DNA of 64,000 bases. Origin: Centrapalus pauciflorus. Taxonomy: Eukaryota; Streptophyta; Magnoliopsida; Asterales; Asteraceae. Position 1 is the stretch's first letter; each line of letters starts with the position of its first letter. The notes below the pieces were generated by a model. The model was not told where the DNA came from and did not search any database. It was given only the letters and a program-made list of their open reading frames with translations. The DNA is taken from positions 172,750 through 236,749 of the forward strand of contig JAANYP010004711.1 in assembly GCA_020465985.1 (NCBI GenBank), read 5' to 3'. Below are positions 37,429-51,085 of the stretch, piece after piece. Position numbers and translations under genes: made by a program.

Positions 37429-39347
37429 TGTAACATCCCGGATTTGAGCCTGGTACGTGGATTTAATTTATTGGCTCTTTATTTTAATATTATTGCGTTG
37501 GTCCAATTGAATCCCGTTTCGTGGATTGAACGTGTCGAGACCGAGTGATACGTGTCTCCGGACTAATAATTAGTGGATTATTATTATTATTGAGATCGTG
37601 GATTTAATTGGATCGTAATGATATTAATAGTGAAATAGTGGTATGGGGTTCGAAATTAGCGGGTTCGCACTTTCTATTATTAGAAAGCTTATATATGTGG
37701 ATGACCTTGAATACGTTTCCCTTTTTTTCCTTCCCTTTTGCCAAATTCAGAAAGTGAGCGTGTGTGTGAGAAGTGTCTAGGAGTAGCAAGAGAACTCAAG
37801 TTGGTTGCTGGATTTGTGTTCTTCTTCCTCTTCTTTGTGTTCTTGAAGCTCCAAGGTAAGAGTTATGGGTAAATCAAGTGTGGGGGTTTTGATTAGGGGT
37901 GAGCAACGGGTACCATTTCCCGAACCCGAACCGGTACCAAACCGGTACCGGTACCGACCGGTACCGAATAAATATATTCGGTTCGGTATTCGGTTTTTAA
38001 ATTTGCTAAAATTCGGTATTCGGTACTTTCGGTTCGGTATTCGGTCCTTAAATTAGCTATAATTCGGTATTCGGAACCGAACCGGCACCATATAAAATTA
38101 TACGGTTCGGTATTCGGTTCTTCCAAAACTAATAATTCGGTTTTGGTACCGGTTCGGTTCGGTACGGTACCGAGCTCACCCCTAGTTTTGATTCCCCTGG
38201 TTTCAGCCATGGAAATCGCAGATCAGGGTGCAGACCACCGCTTAGTTGCAGCGCGACCATCAGGGGCCTAGCGGCGCGAGCCGCAGCCTGCGGGTGAAAT
38301 TCGGTTTGAGCCTTTTAGGGGAGTCTTGGGTTGGGTTCCTTCGGGATAATGTCGAGTTGAGTTTCACTTGGGTTTTGGGATTCGATCGGGATTGTGGTTA
38401 ACCGTATGGGGCCGTGTTTTGAGTCGTGTTCGTTTATGATAATTGTGCTTGGGTTTTGTGGCCTATTCGTTGGAATTGCGTTAATATTTTGAGGTCCGTT
38501 AATTACAAGTTTGAGCCGACCGCGTATTGAGCCGCGATACAGTTTCGGGTTTCAGTTGCTTTTGGGTAATCGGTGAGTACTCGAGTTCTTTCAAAACGCG
38601 CGTAAACTTTTATGAGTCGATTATGTGTTGTGATATGTGTGTATGAGACAGAGATACGGCGCAGGTATGATTCAATCTACCCTATACGTGCTAACGTGTT
38701 TGAGTTGCAAGTGTCCGCGACATGTGGTCGCGCAGGCTGACTGTCCCTAACCAGTCACGAAGTTTGAGACTGTATATATACAGCAGTGTTATTGTCATGT
38801 CGCTCCTGTGCCTATTGTGAGCTAACCGCTGCTGTGTGCGGCCTGTTAGCAGGGGAACGACGTCCCCTTTTGAGCAGAGATATGTGTGTGCACTGAGCCT
38901 GCGTTATATGTGTTGAGCTATATGTGTTGTGTATGTTATGTGTTGTTATCTGCAGAGTCTAACCCTCGTGTACTCACGAGCTTTCCAGCTCACGTTTTCG
39001 AGTCTTCCGTGTCTCAGGCAGTCATACTGTGGGGTGTCAACCGCAGCAGCAGCCGAAGTAGGATTCGAGGGTATCCAGTACTGTGTTTTGTGTAATCTGC
39101 CACACGATGTTATCATCTTTTGAACACTGTTGTACTTAATCTAATTGTGTATGTTAGTTAGCGTTCAGCTGTGTATTTATAACAATATCAGCATGTGACA
39201 TGTTATGTGACGACCTTTGTATTAAAGTTTTTAATTAATAGTGATTTTCAGTTAATCCTATGACATGTGCATTATGAGATGCTTGCGATATTGCCACTTA
39301 TGATTATATATTGACGTGACATTTGTGCGAGAAAATTGGGTGTTACA
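37429..39347 (+). mobile_element. Solo gypsy LTR (about 1.9 kb)
   Basis: Starts TGTAACATCCCGGATTTGAG and ends TTGGGTGTTACA, with ATAA on both sides. No primer site or coding region follows, and no partner LTR lies in the window, so unequal recombination between LTRs is the likely origin. The ends resemble those of the element at 27917 but the bodies differ. It carries a 291-bp hAT MITE (37894-38184); without that it would be about 1.6 kb. The part from about 38200 to 39100 is noticeably GC-richer than its surroundings. Confidence 0.75.
37894..38184. mobile_element. Ac-like hAT MITE inside the solo LTR
   Basis: The 11-bp inverted ends TAGGGGTGAGC/GCTCACCCCTA are flanked by the 8-bp direct repeat GTTTTGAT (37886-37893, 38185-38192). 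The interior is almost entirely degenerate repeats of TTCGGTATTCGG and GGTACCGGT. TAGGG ends with 8-bp duplications are typical of hAT (Ac/Ds) elements. Confidence 0.88.
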
Positions 39348-39419
39348 ATAATATGTAAATTTCACATCTCCTAGCTCCTAAAAATTGATGTGAACATACA
39401 CTTACATAAAATTCGCATA

Positions 39420-39592
39420 GGGTAATTCGAATGTGCACATCCCCTCAATTGTTAATCACACACCTTCTTAATGTGAGTATAAAATTAACTTTTAATCATT
39501 GGGTCTCACGTCGTTAACAAAAATCATGTGAGTAACGGTGTGTGTGATTAGTAAAAAATTAAGAAGATGAGAGTGTACATATAGCAATGCCC
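39420..39592. mobile_element. hAT-type MITE (GGGTAATTCG...AGCAATGCCC)
   Basis: Mirror-image ends: GGGTAATTCGAATGTGCACA and the complement of GGGCATTGCTATATGTACAC. Flanks TTCGCATA (39412-39419) and TTTGCATA (39593-39600) are an 8-bp duplication with one C/T difference. Same family as the copy in XTH intron 2. Confidence 0.75.
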
Positions 39593-40018
39593 TTTGCATA
39601 TATGCGTGCATCTATGTCATGATTGATTTCATGCATTTAGAATTTGTGAATTTGCGTAAAATTTATATATCATCTGCGTAATGTTACTTAAAACAATTTT
39701 ATGAAAAGAAACTTAAAATAAATAATTTTAAGAGTGATACATTCTGATACGCCGCGTAATAGATAATACTCGTTTGAACCTAAATTTATAATAAAAGTAT
39801 TATTGACAAAGTCTATCCAATGATTCCGACACAGTATTATTTGTGGTTAGCCTCTTGGAGTCCGTGACATGGCTGGCTTTGGCTTTGGGGTTTCAAAATT
39901 TTGGTTCCATATGAAACCCCATTTTGGCTTTTTATGTTTTCACTTCACCTTCTTCTCTTTTTATTACTTTAGCTTTACGTCTCAAATAATGGGAAATAAT
40001 ATTATTATTATAAAATGA

Positions 40019-40729
<711 letters not shown>

Positions 40730-42157
40730 CAAAATGTTACTATGAAATAAAAATCATACAAGTAAATGTATTCTATTCCGCCTTTTATTTCGGTTTTTGA
40801 ACTTGTTTGCAAAAGTAAGTACCAAATTCAACCGTATATGTATCTACAAGAACCTAACAGGAATGACTTAGTGGTTGAGTTTAGTGATTCTTCAAATGAG
40901 GTATATTTAACATTATATACACATTAAAGTCTTTAACAATATTTTATAATGATATGTTTTATGTAAAATAATATTTTTTTATGTTATACATTGAAAGAAT
41001 AATTAAGATTGATTAAATATATATTTGAAAACATTGTACAAATTAATTTTGGTATCCAATTCTATAATGAGCAACTTTGATAATCAAACTAAGAATTAGT
41101 AATGGATAAATGTTGAAAACTGATGATAACTATTCAACATGCCAAGACGGATGGTCCATATTTTATTTATAACTAGTTTACGAATTAAATTTTATTAATT
41201 TGAATACGTAGACGTATAAAAAGTTATAACAAATGGGATGAACAAAATATAGAAAACAATGAGGATTTTAACCACTTGGATAAATATATTAGTAAATAAC
41301 ATATTTAACGTGCTCAATTTTGCAATAAATTCAACAGAATCCCTAATAAATTGATGTGGATTATTAATATTTACCATTAAAGAGGGATTTATGATAACCC
41401 TACAACAGAATCCTTATAGAATAGACAAACGACTCTTTAAAATAATTATTTAATTTATTTTAACATAAAAATTAGAGATTGCACACGTAGAAAGAAGGCT
41501 ACGCCCAATTGGCAGTCTATTCAAGTAACAAATGGAATCTATATACTCTTTTAACAGAATAGATAGATTCTCAAATGTAAATTAAGGAAGGTTCGAGAAA
41601 ATGTTGTGTTTTTAAACATTTTTAAGAACGATAAGGAAAGAGAAGATAAAGAATGCTGTTTTTCTTTTCAGACGTGAGAGGAAAATGAATGAAAGAATCG
41701 TATTACAATATGGGACAAAAATATAATTGCTACTTAAGTTTTTTTTAATTTAATTATATAAAAATTGAGGCTATTGTCGTCAATATAGTTCTATTTTATA
41801 GTTAAATCCAAATAAAAGATTAAAAAAAAGAAGAAAAAGAAAAATAAACATATATTAGTTAAAGTCACTTTCTTGTTGTTTATGGGTGAAAAAAAGCAAG
41901 AATATGATTGACATGTAACCTTGACGGGGTCCATCGCTTAGTGTAATATAAATCAATTCATATGTTCGTTTTATTTTAAAGTTTCAAGCTAGAGAACAAA
42001 TTGTTTTCTTCACTGCCTCGCAATTTTACACATAGTTAAAACTCATCCTTTTCTTTTTGAAAAATTAACGTGAGTTAAAACCTATAGGAATATAACTTCC
42101 GAATCTTCATTAAAGACTCACAAATCTCAACCGTTAATATATTACATTCTCGGAGTT
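40730..42157. other. Intergenic, AT-rich, no recognised gene
   Basis: No coding, repeat or RNA feature I can support. Confidence 0.5.
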
Positions 42158-42415
42158 TATTATGAAAAAAACCAACATGTTTTTACGTTTTTATCCCTCC
42201 ATGTTAGTTTTTTTCATAAAAGTCCTAAAGTTAAATTTTTTTTTTTGGTTTAGTGAAATTTGGAAATTAGAACCCGGTTTTTCAGTTTTTCAAAACCCGA
42301 TTTACTAATAATAACCAGGTTCTAGTGTCCAATACTTGAGGAGTTTTATGAAAAAAAAAACATACAAGGAAAAAAACGCAAAAAAAGCATGAAAACATGT
42401 TTTTACATAATAAAC
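42158..42415. mobile_element. Foldback MITE (GTTTATTATG type)
   Basis: Ends GTTTATTATGAAAAAAACC and the complement of GGTTTATTATGTAAAAACATG, with mirrored AACCCGGTTTT/AACCAGGTTCTAG blocks inside. Relative of the element at 27471-27767. Confidence 0.6.
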
Positions 42416-42998
42416 CTTACATTCTTACCATAACACTTGCCGATAGCATTTATCAACTAAAACGAATGACATGTGTAAGAAAACCAAACGATATTATGTT
42501 GTATTTAACAAAATTTAAATTACAGCTTTTATAAATAGATATAAACATTTATAAAATTGTTAATTTAATAGATAAATGATCACTTATTTATATATAACTT
42601 AATGAATATAATAACAAGTTAATTATCTTTGATTTTGTTTTTATTGAAGGTTTTAGGGTATTTTATTATTAATTTTTTTAAATAGAATCTATATGAATTT
42701 TGATGTTATAATTTTGTTATATAAATTTTTAACAAAATAAATGATGAAAGATGATGAATTGTATCACGAGTCGCAGCAAGTGATACAGTAAATGCTCATT
42801 TTAAATTTGGCTTATTCCTGTCACATCTTCTATTCCTTCTTCCTTATCCAAAGTGATTGATTATTTAATTTTTTTTAACTTAATATATCTAAACCAATAA
42901 TTACAATAATTTCCAAATAGATAAAGAGATAAGATATTTTATTCAACGTTATTTTTCGTCAGGAACTAAATATAGTTTGGGTTAAACGTAAAAAATGA

Positions 42999-44265
42999 CA
43001 ACCATCTCATTTTTTTAATAATTATAGCAACAATCTTTTTTTCTTAACATTTATAGCGTTCATCTTTCATTTATATTGAAGTTTATAGCAACTAACCTGC
43101 TATAACATGTTACCAACAGGTTAACTGTAAAAATAGCAACTATAATTAATTTTTTTTTTTGATTATAGCAATGATATATTTTTAACGTTTATAACACATT
43201 TGTTTTATTATTATTATTAATTTTTTTTACTAATTTAACTTTAAATATTTTAGATTTTGTTTCTTTAATTTATAAATTATCAATAAGAATAATTAAAATA
43301 TAAACAGTGTATTTTAATGAGTCATAGGGAATTATTAATGTAAAAGATATGTGACATTGTGACAATGAACTATTTTAGTGATTTATAACAACTTATTTTT
43401 AAAATAAACCAATGTTAAAATTTGATTTTTGTTAATAATATTTTTTTTACACGTGACTGATTATTTATTTTAAACAAATTCGTAATATATCTAATATTGT
43501 GGTATTCTGTTATAAAATAAACACTATAACACACTAATTTTCATAAATATGTTCTTATAGACGACTAATATATCTTATTTCGAAGTCTCGTTAACACACT
43601 CCACTAAATAAGGGTATGGATGGTGCGGGGTTTTTGTATGAAACTCATAAACGAATTTGCGGTTTTAAATACAAAAAACCGCACAAGTGCGATTTTTTGC
43701 TTTTGGTTTTTCAATATTTTTTGTGGTTTCTTTTGGTTTTCGATTGTCAATTTCATACAAAAACCGCACAAGTGCGATTTCTTGTGCAATTTTTTGTATT
43801 TAAAACCGAACATTCGATTCTCAGTTTCATACAAAAACCGCACCATGCATACCCTTATTTAGTGGAGTGTGTTAACGGTGCTTCAAAATAAGATATAATA
43901 GTCGTCTATAAGAAAATATGTATGAAAATTAGTGTGTTATCGTGTTTATTTTGGAATAGAATACCACAATATTAGATATATTTTGAATCTTATAAAATAA
44001 ATAATCAGTCATGTGTAAAAAAATATTATTAACAAAAATCAAATTTTAACAATGGTTTTTTTTTTAAAATAAGTTGTTATAAATCACTAAAATATTTCAT
44101 TGTCTCAATGCCACATATATTTTATATTAAATATTCCTTACGATTCGTAAAAATACACTAAATATATCCAATTAATAATTGTTAATTTTTTTAATTATTC
44201 CTATTAATAATTTATAATTTAGAGAAACAAAATTTAATATGTTTAAAATTAAATTGGTGAAAAAA

Positions 44266-44306
<41 letters not shown>

Positions 44307-44521
44307 TAATAATAATAGAACAACAAAAATGTTATAAAAGTTAAAAATACGTCATTGTTATAATGGTTAAAAAAAATTTAAAGATAGTTGCTATTTTTTG
44401 CAGTTAACCTGTTATAATAGGTTAGTTGCTATAAACATTAAAAAAATGAAAGATGAATGCTATAAAAGTTAAGAAAAAAAGATTGTTGCTATAATCGTTA
44501 AAAGGGTGAAAGATGGTGTTG
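42999..44521. mobile_element. Foldback element, 1.5-kb palindrome
   Basis: Arms mirror each other from CACCATCT/AGATGGTGT-type ends inward, with paired blocks such as TATAGCAACAATC (43023) and GATTGTTGCTATA (44481), and GTTAACCTGTTATAATAGGTT near 44402 with its mirror near 43100. An inner palindromic block (43609-43857) with TAAGGGTATG/CATACCCTTA ends encloses the apex. No coding capacity. Confidence 0.75.
44262..44320 (+). repeat. (AAT)n microsatellite
   Basis: About 17 AAT units with one C interruption, in the right arm of the foldback; the left arm lacks the expansion. Confidence 0.9.
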
Positions 44522-45204
44522 TGGCAACAGGGTACTCAGGCGACGCGATGACATGATGCGCTATGAGGGGTTCGCATCAGGGCCGTAACAGGCTGGGGCA
44601 TAAGCCGACGCCTTTCACGCATCTTGTACATTCGTTTTAAAACTGGTGGGTTGGCCCTTGTAACAAAGAACCAAATCCATAAAATCTTAGAGAATGTTTG
44701 GTAAAAGGAAATATGAAGAATGAAATGAAATGAGCGTAGCGATTGTTGCTATAATCGTTAACTTGTTATTTTTTGCGTTTAACGCATATAGTTTTATCAA
44801 GTAATTTAGTATAACCGTATACTAACGTTAATTTCTATAAAAAAACCCAAGTATATTATAAACAAGGTTTTTTAACCCACTTATTGCAGCGAGATCAATA
44901 CTAAACAATAAAAATTTATCGTTATAAAAATAGTTGGGACGAAATAAACTTTATTATAGATAAATATTATATGATCATAATGATATATTTAAATATTTAT
45001 AAAAAATTATTACATAAAAACAAAACGGTTACATGGTATATATAAATTATAAAAAATAGCTTTATACATGTTTGTTTAATGAGAATAATAATGATGGTAA
45101 AACTTTTTACACCAAATTGTAGATAAAAATAATGTGATCATAAATATATATTCAAATTTTTATAAAACATAATATGTCAAAGGTTATTATAGAAAAACAA
45201 AGAT
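44522..45204. other. Intergenic; short GC-richer patch at 44525-44625
   Basis: The patch (GCGACGCGATGACATGATGC and onward) has no frame I recognise. The rest is AT-rich. Confidence 0.4.
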
Positions 45205-45212
45205 GTTATATA

Positions 45213-45681
45213 CAAGGTTGTCAAGATCGAGATCTTACCTTCGATCGTTTTTGTCATTGCAAGATCGGGATCGTAGGATCGGATCGGGATCGTAAGATCC
45301 TACCGAAATTAAATATTATATATCACAGTATTGTATTATAAACAAAAGAGAGTCATTTCCTACCCATTCTTGCAAGACACGTATATAGTGCCGCTTTGAT
45401 GAAACAAGAATCACAGTCATGAGCAGGACTATATTAGTACATTCGATTCAAAAAATATGCGGCTAGATAGAGGGGCCTAACGATCCTACGATCTTACTAA
45501 CGATCCTACGAAAACAAACTATATATAGGATCGGATCGTTGTACGATCTTACTAACGATCCTACGATCTTGCTTACGATCCTACCCAAAATCGATCATAC
45601 TAGCAATCCTGATCGAAATCCACTTGTAGGATCGTAGGATCGTACGATCCTACGATTTAAATCGCGATTTTGATAACCTTG
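45213..45681. mobile_element. hAT-type MITE rich in GATCGTAGGATCG motifs
   Basis: Ends CAAGGTTGTCAAGATCG and the complement of CAAGGTTATCAAAATCG, flanked by the 8-bp repeat GTTATATA (45205-45212, 45682-45689). Both ends of the interior are packed with GATCCTACGATC-type repeats in both orientations. Confidence 0.85.
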
Positions 45682-45689
45682 GTTATATA

Positions 45690-46993
45690 CTATGTATATA
45701 GTAATAATGTAAGTTAACACATTAGAAGATCATATCTCACTCTTAAAAAATATTTTTTTTAATTTTTTTTATAAACATGTTTTAATTAGCATAACACAGA
45801 TGATACATAAATTTTACAAACATTCACACATTTTAAGCGCATGAAATCATGCATCACATAAATATATATTCACATACATGTAAATTTTTGTAAGTGTATG
45901 TTCACATTATTTTTAACGAGTTAGAAGATGTGAATGTATGTGAACTTTACACATCATCTTTATAATGTTAATTAAAACATGCATATGAAAAATAATATTG
46001 AAAAGTTTTTTCAAAGACGGTACGTACCTTCTGGTGCGGTATCATTTTTGAAAATATATATATTTTTAAAATTTTCTCATAAAATGTTTTAATTAACATT
46101 ACAAAGATAACATATAAATTTCATAATTCACATATTCTAAGTATATGAAATCATTTATCACATAAATGTACGTTCACATACATAGTCAATTTTTATTATA
46201 GATCAAAAGATGATGTAAAATGAAAATTAGTATGCTTAATTGCTTATTCAGGATTTTTTAAATAAAAAATTGTTACTTTTCTTTTTTAAGCATAATTAAA
46301 GAGTATTTTTAAACTATTTCATAGCATAAGGAGGAGAGGACCACCGGGAGTGAGGGATGCACCGTCGGTTGAGTTGGTCGGCGGTGGGTCTAGTTTTTGT
46401 CTCACCCACCCATTCAATACCAAATAGGATGATATACTCTTTATAGGGTTTCCCATTCACCTAACTTGATTATAAATAAACACTATTTTAAACTTGGATT
46501 ATATAACTATTTTAAATATTGGACAATCAATCGTAGTGCAAAATTTTCATTTTTATTTTCTCTAGACTAGCAAAAATCAACCCTCATTAGCTATCAATAG
46601 AATGGGTTTTAAATGAACCTTGTTTGTGAATATCATCATGTTATTAGATTTTATCTGAAAATCAATGGATTTCAATTTCAATGACTCACAACTATCGGAG
46701 GGTGAAATGTACACTTGTATAAGTTAATCTGCGTCCAAACTCGTATCTATACGGGGGATTGAGGGAGCTGTGCCCCCTTGCGAGGTCCTAGGAGTAGTGC
46801 TCCTAGCGACGGTGCTGATGTTGATGTAGTTTAGCCGTTGGTGTTGATTGATTATTGTTAAATTGTTTTAGAAATAATCACGTCATCTTAATGTCAAGTT
46901 TCATTGTCTATTAACTTGAACGATATGGAATATCAAATTACAAGTAATAGATGATTGGTTTCACTCTAAGACACAAAACATATACGAATTCTC
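45690..46993. other. Intergenic, no recognised gene
   Basis: AT-rich, with a GC-richer patch at about 46320-46400 and another at about 46745-46815 that carry no recognisable frame. Confidence 0.45.
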
Positions 46994-46996
46994 TAA

Positions 46997-47052
46997 GGTG
47001 GCGTTTGGTTTGAAGGATTTAAACAACCCATTCATGCAATCCAAACACCACC
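46997..47052. mobile_element. Very small Tourist-like MITE (56 bp)
   Basis: Ends GGTGGCGTTTGGTTTG and the complement of GGTGGTGTTTGGATTG, flanked by TAA on both sides (46994-46996, 47053-47055). The termini take up more than half of its length. Confidence 0.65.
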
Positions 47053-47927
47053 TAAATGTTACTTTTGTATTGCCTGATTCAAAAGTGATATTGCTCTCGT
47101 ATGAGGGATAGGATTTTGTGTAACCCTAGGCTGTTTATAGGGTCGAAATACTTATCATGGAAATGAACATATACACGATACACATGAATATCTAGGTTTT
47201 CTTAGTTACAGCAAAACCCTAGTTTCCCAACAAACCTCAAATACATATGTACACAGATGAAAATGGAATGTCTTGGATGTTATCTTATTTTGAAGTACAT
47301 TTCCTTTTATCACTTCTATTGATGATAATCCTACTTGTCTTTCCAAACACATCACTAATGACTTTTTATTTACACGAATAAACTAATAAATAGACGTGAG
47401 TTAAACTTTTTTCTCGATTTATCATTGTTTATCACTTATCAAACCACCTTGCTTCCTAATATCAATTTAAGTAACTAGGTAGTTAAGTTTAACGTTTAGC
47501 CGTTTAGGGGACTAAGACCATGCAAAGTTATCATTTTTGATGATTATTATAGTTATTGTTTACCGACAAAACTTGTAGATTGAAATAACCATGTATATAA
47601 TATGAATGTAAATTTAGTATTATTATCAAACATACATTCATCCAGAAAATTCCTTATTTGACGAAGCATTGTTTATAAGTGGATTTTGCTATGTCTCACA
47701 CAATGCCATAGCATATTATTGATAGAGTGGATTTGCTAATATGTTCTAAAGAGAAATATAGAACACTTTCAAAATTTGATTTTGTTAATTTGCACAAGGA
47801 AAAATGTTTTTTGAGATCTGTAATATCTTAATTTTAGATTTTTAGGGCAGGGTCACACATGTTATTTTTATTATTGGTTGATTAATTACTTAACTTTGAG
47901 TTTGACGAATTATAATTGTGAATATAA

Positions 47928-48242
47928 GGGGGCGTTTGGTTCGCGGATTTCCTGGGATTCACTGAGATTTGCATCTAAAATTCTGTGTTTGGTTCACAGG
48001 TTTTAGTAAGGTTTTAAAATCCCAGGATTTCATAAATCCTTTCCTTCTTTATTATTTAAAATCTCAGCCTCTGCCTTAAAATTTTAAATCCCAGTTACTT
48101 TTCATTTTTCAGTTAACAAATTTTTTCTATGAGATAATCCAGATTCTTTGACAAAATTCTGAAAAATGCAAATGCTGCATAATGCAAATCCTTTGACAAA
48201 ATGCAAATCCAAGAGAAGAAAATCTGTGAACCAAACGCCCCC
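47928..48242. mobile_element. Tourist/PIF-Harbinger-type MITE, copy 1
   Basis: Ends GGGGGCGTTTGGTTCGCGG and the complement of GGGGGCGTTTGGTTCACAG, flanked by TAA (47925-47927, 48243-48245). The interior is rich in AAATCC/GGATTT. A 3-bp TAA/TTA duplication is characteristic of PIF/Harbinger. Confidence 0.88.
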
Positions 48243-48245
48243 TAA

Positions 48246-50279
48246 GTTTGTTGTTAATCTAAGAAGTTAAGTCGAAAATAGGGGTTAAAGAGTTTCTCAC
48301 GCTTTCTTCCTTCCTAACCAAGAAATAGTGATGTGTGCCAGTGTGCGTAATTGGAGATATCAAGACAAAGCATATTAGATAAAAGAGTGGAACAATTTGG
48401 CTAGCCGCACTTCTAATCCTTAAGGGGTAATCTTCATTATAAAAAAGTGTGATCAGGATTCAAGTATAAATATTCATTAATAATCAAGGAAAATGCTACT
48501 ATAGTAATAGGAAAGTGTTTCCTTAATTAATATTAATTATAATAGGGTTTCAAATCAATTGATTTAGTTGTAAGTTGTATTCTCGAAGCTGCTTTAAAAC
48601 AGATGATTTGCTATGATGAATTGTAGACGAAGAAGTATGCAACTGCAAGGGTGTCAGGGCCTTGAAGTCCTCACAAACGCAAGAGCTTAGTCACAATCGC
48701 AAAGAGGATGCTTGCGACAAGAGTCACAATCGCAAAGTTGCCTGCGATGATTGCCCTTGTTCATGATGGCAAGCTGCTTGGCAAGAGTTTCATATTTAAT
48801 TTGTGGTTATCGTTCCTAATTTTTTTCCTCAAGTAATCATATCAATTACTCAGTCATTCATATTTTGATAGAGATACAAGAGAATGAAATTCTACTGTTT
48901 ATTTTGTTTTTTACTTTCATATTGAGAATCAAACAAATAAACGCTTATTAAAACCATAATTTTTTTAATTCTATACATATTTTAGCATACGAAACACATG
49001 CTTAGACCTTTTATTAGTTCGATTTCAGAGCTACAAATTTATGGGCCCTTTTATTAACTTTTTTCTGTTATGAAATTCAGAAATATTAAATTTTAAGTTT
49101 ATTTATTTTGATTTTGAATTTTTAAAACCATGCAATAAATATTTGTACATATAACATATATAATAATTACTTAAGTGTACTTCTTGTCGTATTCTTTTAA
49201 TATTTTTAAATGATCTTTCTGTATGTTATCCGATTATCCCCAATCTATATTACACAATAACATATATTAGTCATTACACAAAAAAGATATAGTTTAACAA
49301 TGTTTGGACTTGAACTAAAAAATCAAATTAAGACTATATTAATAAATTATGTTCTAAGAGATCTTTTCAAATGGATTTTCAAGAATGACAACATTTTATT
49401 AAAATCTAGAAGGACAATAGAAAATTATATAATAGAAAAGACAAAAGCAACAAACGTATCCAATAAATTTTAATCTTTTTACATCAAGACGTAACTCAAA
49501 AATACGATTGAAAACAAATTGATGGTCGGTTTACCGTTCAAACATTTTTACTCAGAGTGTACAACTTAAACGCAAAAATAAGCATGTACCTAGATATAAA
49601 GTTAAGAGGGATAAACCGACAAAGAAATTGTAGTAAGCCTACAAAATACCTAATTTGTAGTTGTGTTTCATCTTCAAGGTTGGAGGAAACATTCTTGAAG
49701 AATCGAACAGAAAGTAGTTCTAAATCCTGATGCAAAGCTTACACACACACAGAAGTGTGAACACTTTACTCATTGTGAACAACCATAAAATGACATTGAA
49801 TTTTTATGAATTTTGTTGCACATACTACTGGACCATTCTATTAATCTATGAATCTTGTTGGATTCTATGATTGTCGGATCTTATAAATTTTATTAAATCC
49901 TATAAATCTTGTTACAACTATGAATCTTTTGAATGTCGTGAATCTTGTTGCAGACAATTCTATGAACCCAATGAATTATGTGAATCTTGTTACAAACACT
50001 TGTTGATATATGTGAATGCTTATATGTAATTTTTTATTTGTTCACAACGAATTAAGAGTTCACAATGGATATCATCCATACACACACACACACACACACA
50101 CATATACATATACATATATGTATAGATTCAAGATCAATGGAGTGCCGGGGAACCATTTATAGCCAATCATTTATCATTAAAATCATTAAATAAAATATAA
50201 ATTTTGCTTAAAATTCTTTCCCACATTAATTGGTGTTGAGGGTAAAATTGGTATTGGAAATTTTAAATTAGAATCAAAG
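48246..50279. other. Intergenic; no gene recognised
   Basis: A GC-richer patch at 48620-48790 with repeated CACAATCGCAAAG is unidentified. At 49815-50005 degenerate GAATCTTGTT repeats occur. At 50084-50102 is a (CA)n run followed by ATATACATATAC. Confidence 0.45.
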
Positions 50280-50329
50280 ATTATGTGTATCCAATGAAAA
50301 TCTTTAATGGAACCCATTGATTACATAAA

Positions 50330-50945
50330 CCACGATTGAACATGTTCAACACCGTCAATATTGGTTTATCACCAAAAGAGTTAACAACGACTAAAAACAC
50401 AATAAACCTTGATTGCACATGTTCAAAAACGTGTATATGAAGTTGAAACTTCACGAACGCTTTGATGAAAACAATAAATAACTTTATTTGACACATCCGG
50501 TTGAACATGTTCACTAAAAACCATTGTCGAATCCGATTGAACATGTTCAATACTGTCAATATTAGTTTATCACCAAAAGGGTTAACAGTGACTAAAAGCA
50601 CAATAAACCCCGATTGCACATGTTCAATAACGTGTATATGACATTGAACATTCACGAACGGTTTGATAAAAAAAATAAATATCTTTATTTGACACATCCG
50701 GTTGAACATGTTCACTAAAACCCATTTTCGAATCCGTTGAACATGTTCAATACCGTCAATATTGATTTATCTCCAAAAGTGTTAACAACGACTAAAAGCA
50801 CAATAAACTCCGATTGCACATGTTCAGTAACGTGTATATGAAATTGAACTTTCACGAACTGTTTGATGAAAACAATAAATATCTTTATTTGATACCTCCA
50901 GTTGAACATGTTCACTAAAACCCACTGTCGAATCCGATTGAACAT
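50330..50945. repeat. About 200-bp tandem repeat, 3.1 copies, with GAACATGTTC boxes
   Basis: The marker GTTGAACATGTTCACT recurs at about 50502, 50701 and 50901. The unit also holds ACCGTCAATATTGGTTTATC, AAGCACAATAAACCCCGATT and CACGAACGGTTTGATGAAAA. The perfect 10-bp palindrome GAACATGTTC occurs six times (starts 50338, 50503, 50539, 50704, 50739, 50904) and the variant GCACATGTTC three times. Minus-strand frames of 144 and 76 codons run along it because the unit lacks stops in that frame; they are repetitive and not convincing genes. Confidence 0.88.
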
Positions 50946-51085
50946 TGTACATCATGTCCCCATCCAACGATTCCATTTAATTTCGATTTAATCAGAAAAA
51001 ATGAGGCGATCGATCACGTAATGACAGTGTATTTGTTGCAGATATTGTTATGGAAATTAATCCCTATAATTAAGAGAATTATTAA

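Noticed and set aside
50281..50945. 144- and 76-codon minus-strand frames as a repeat protein
   Set aside because: They follow from the tandem repeat lacking stops in one frame; no start context, signal or known domain.
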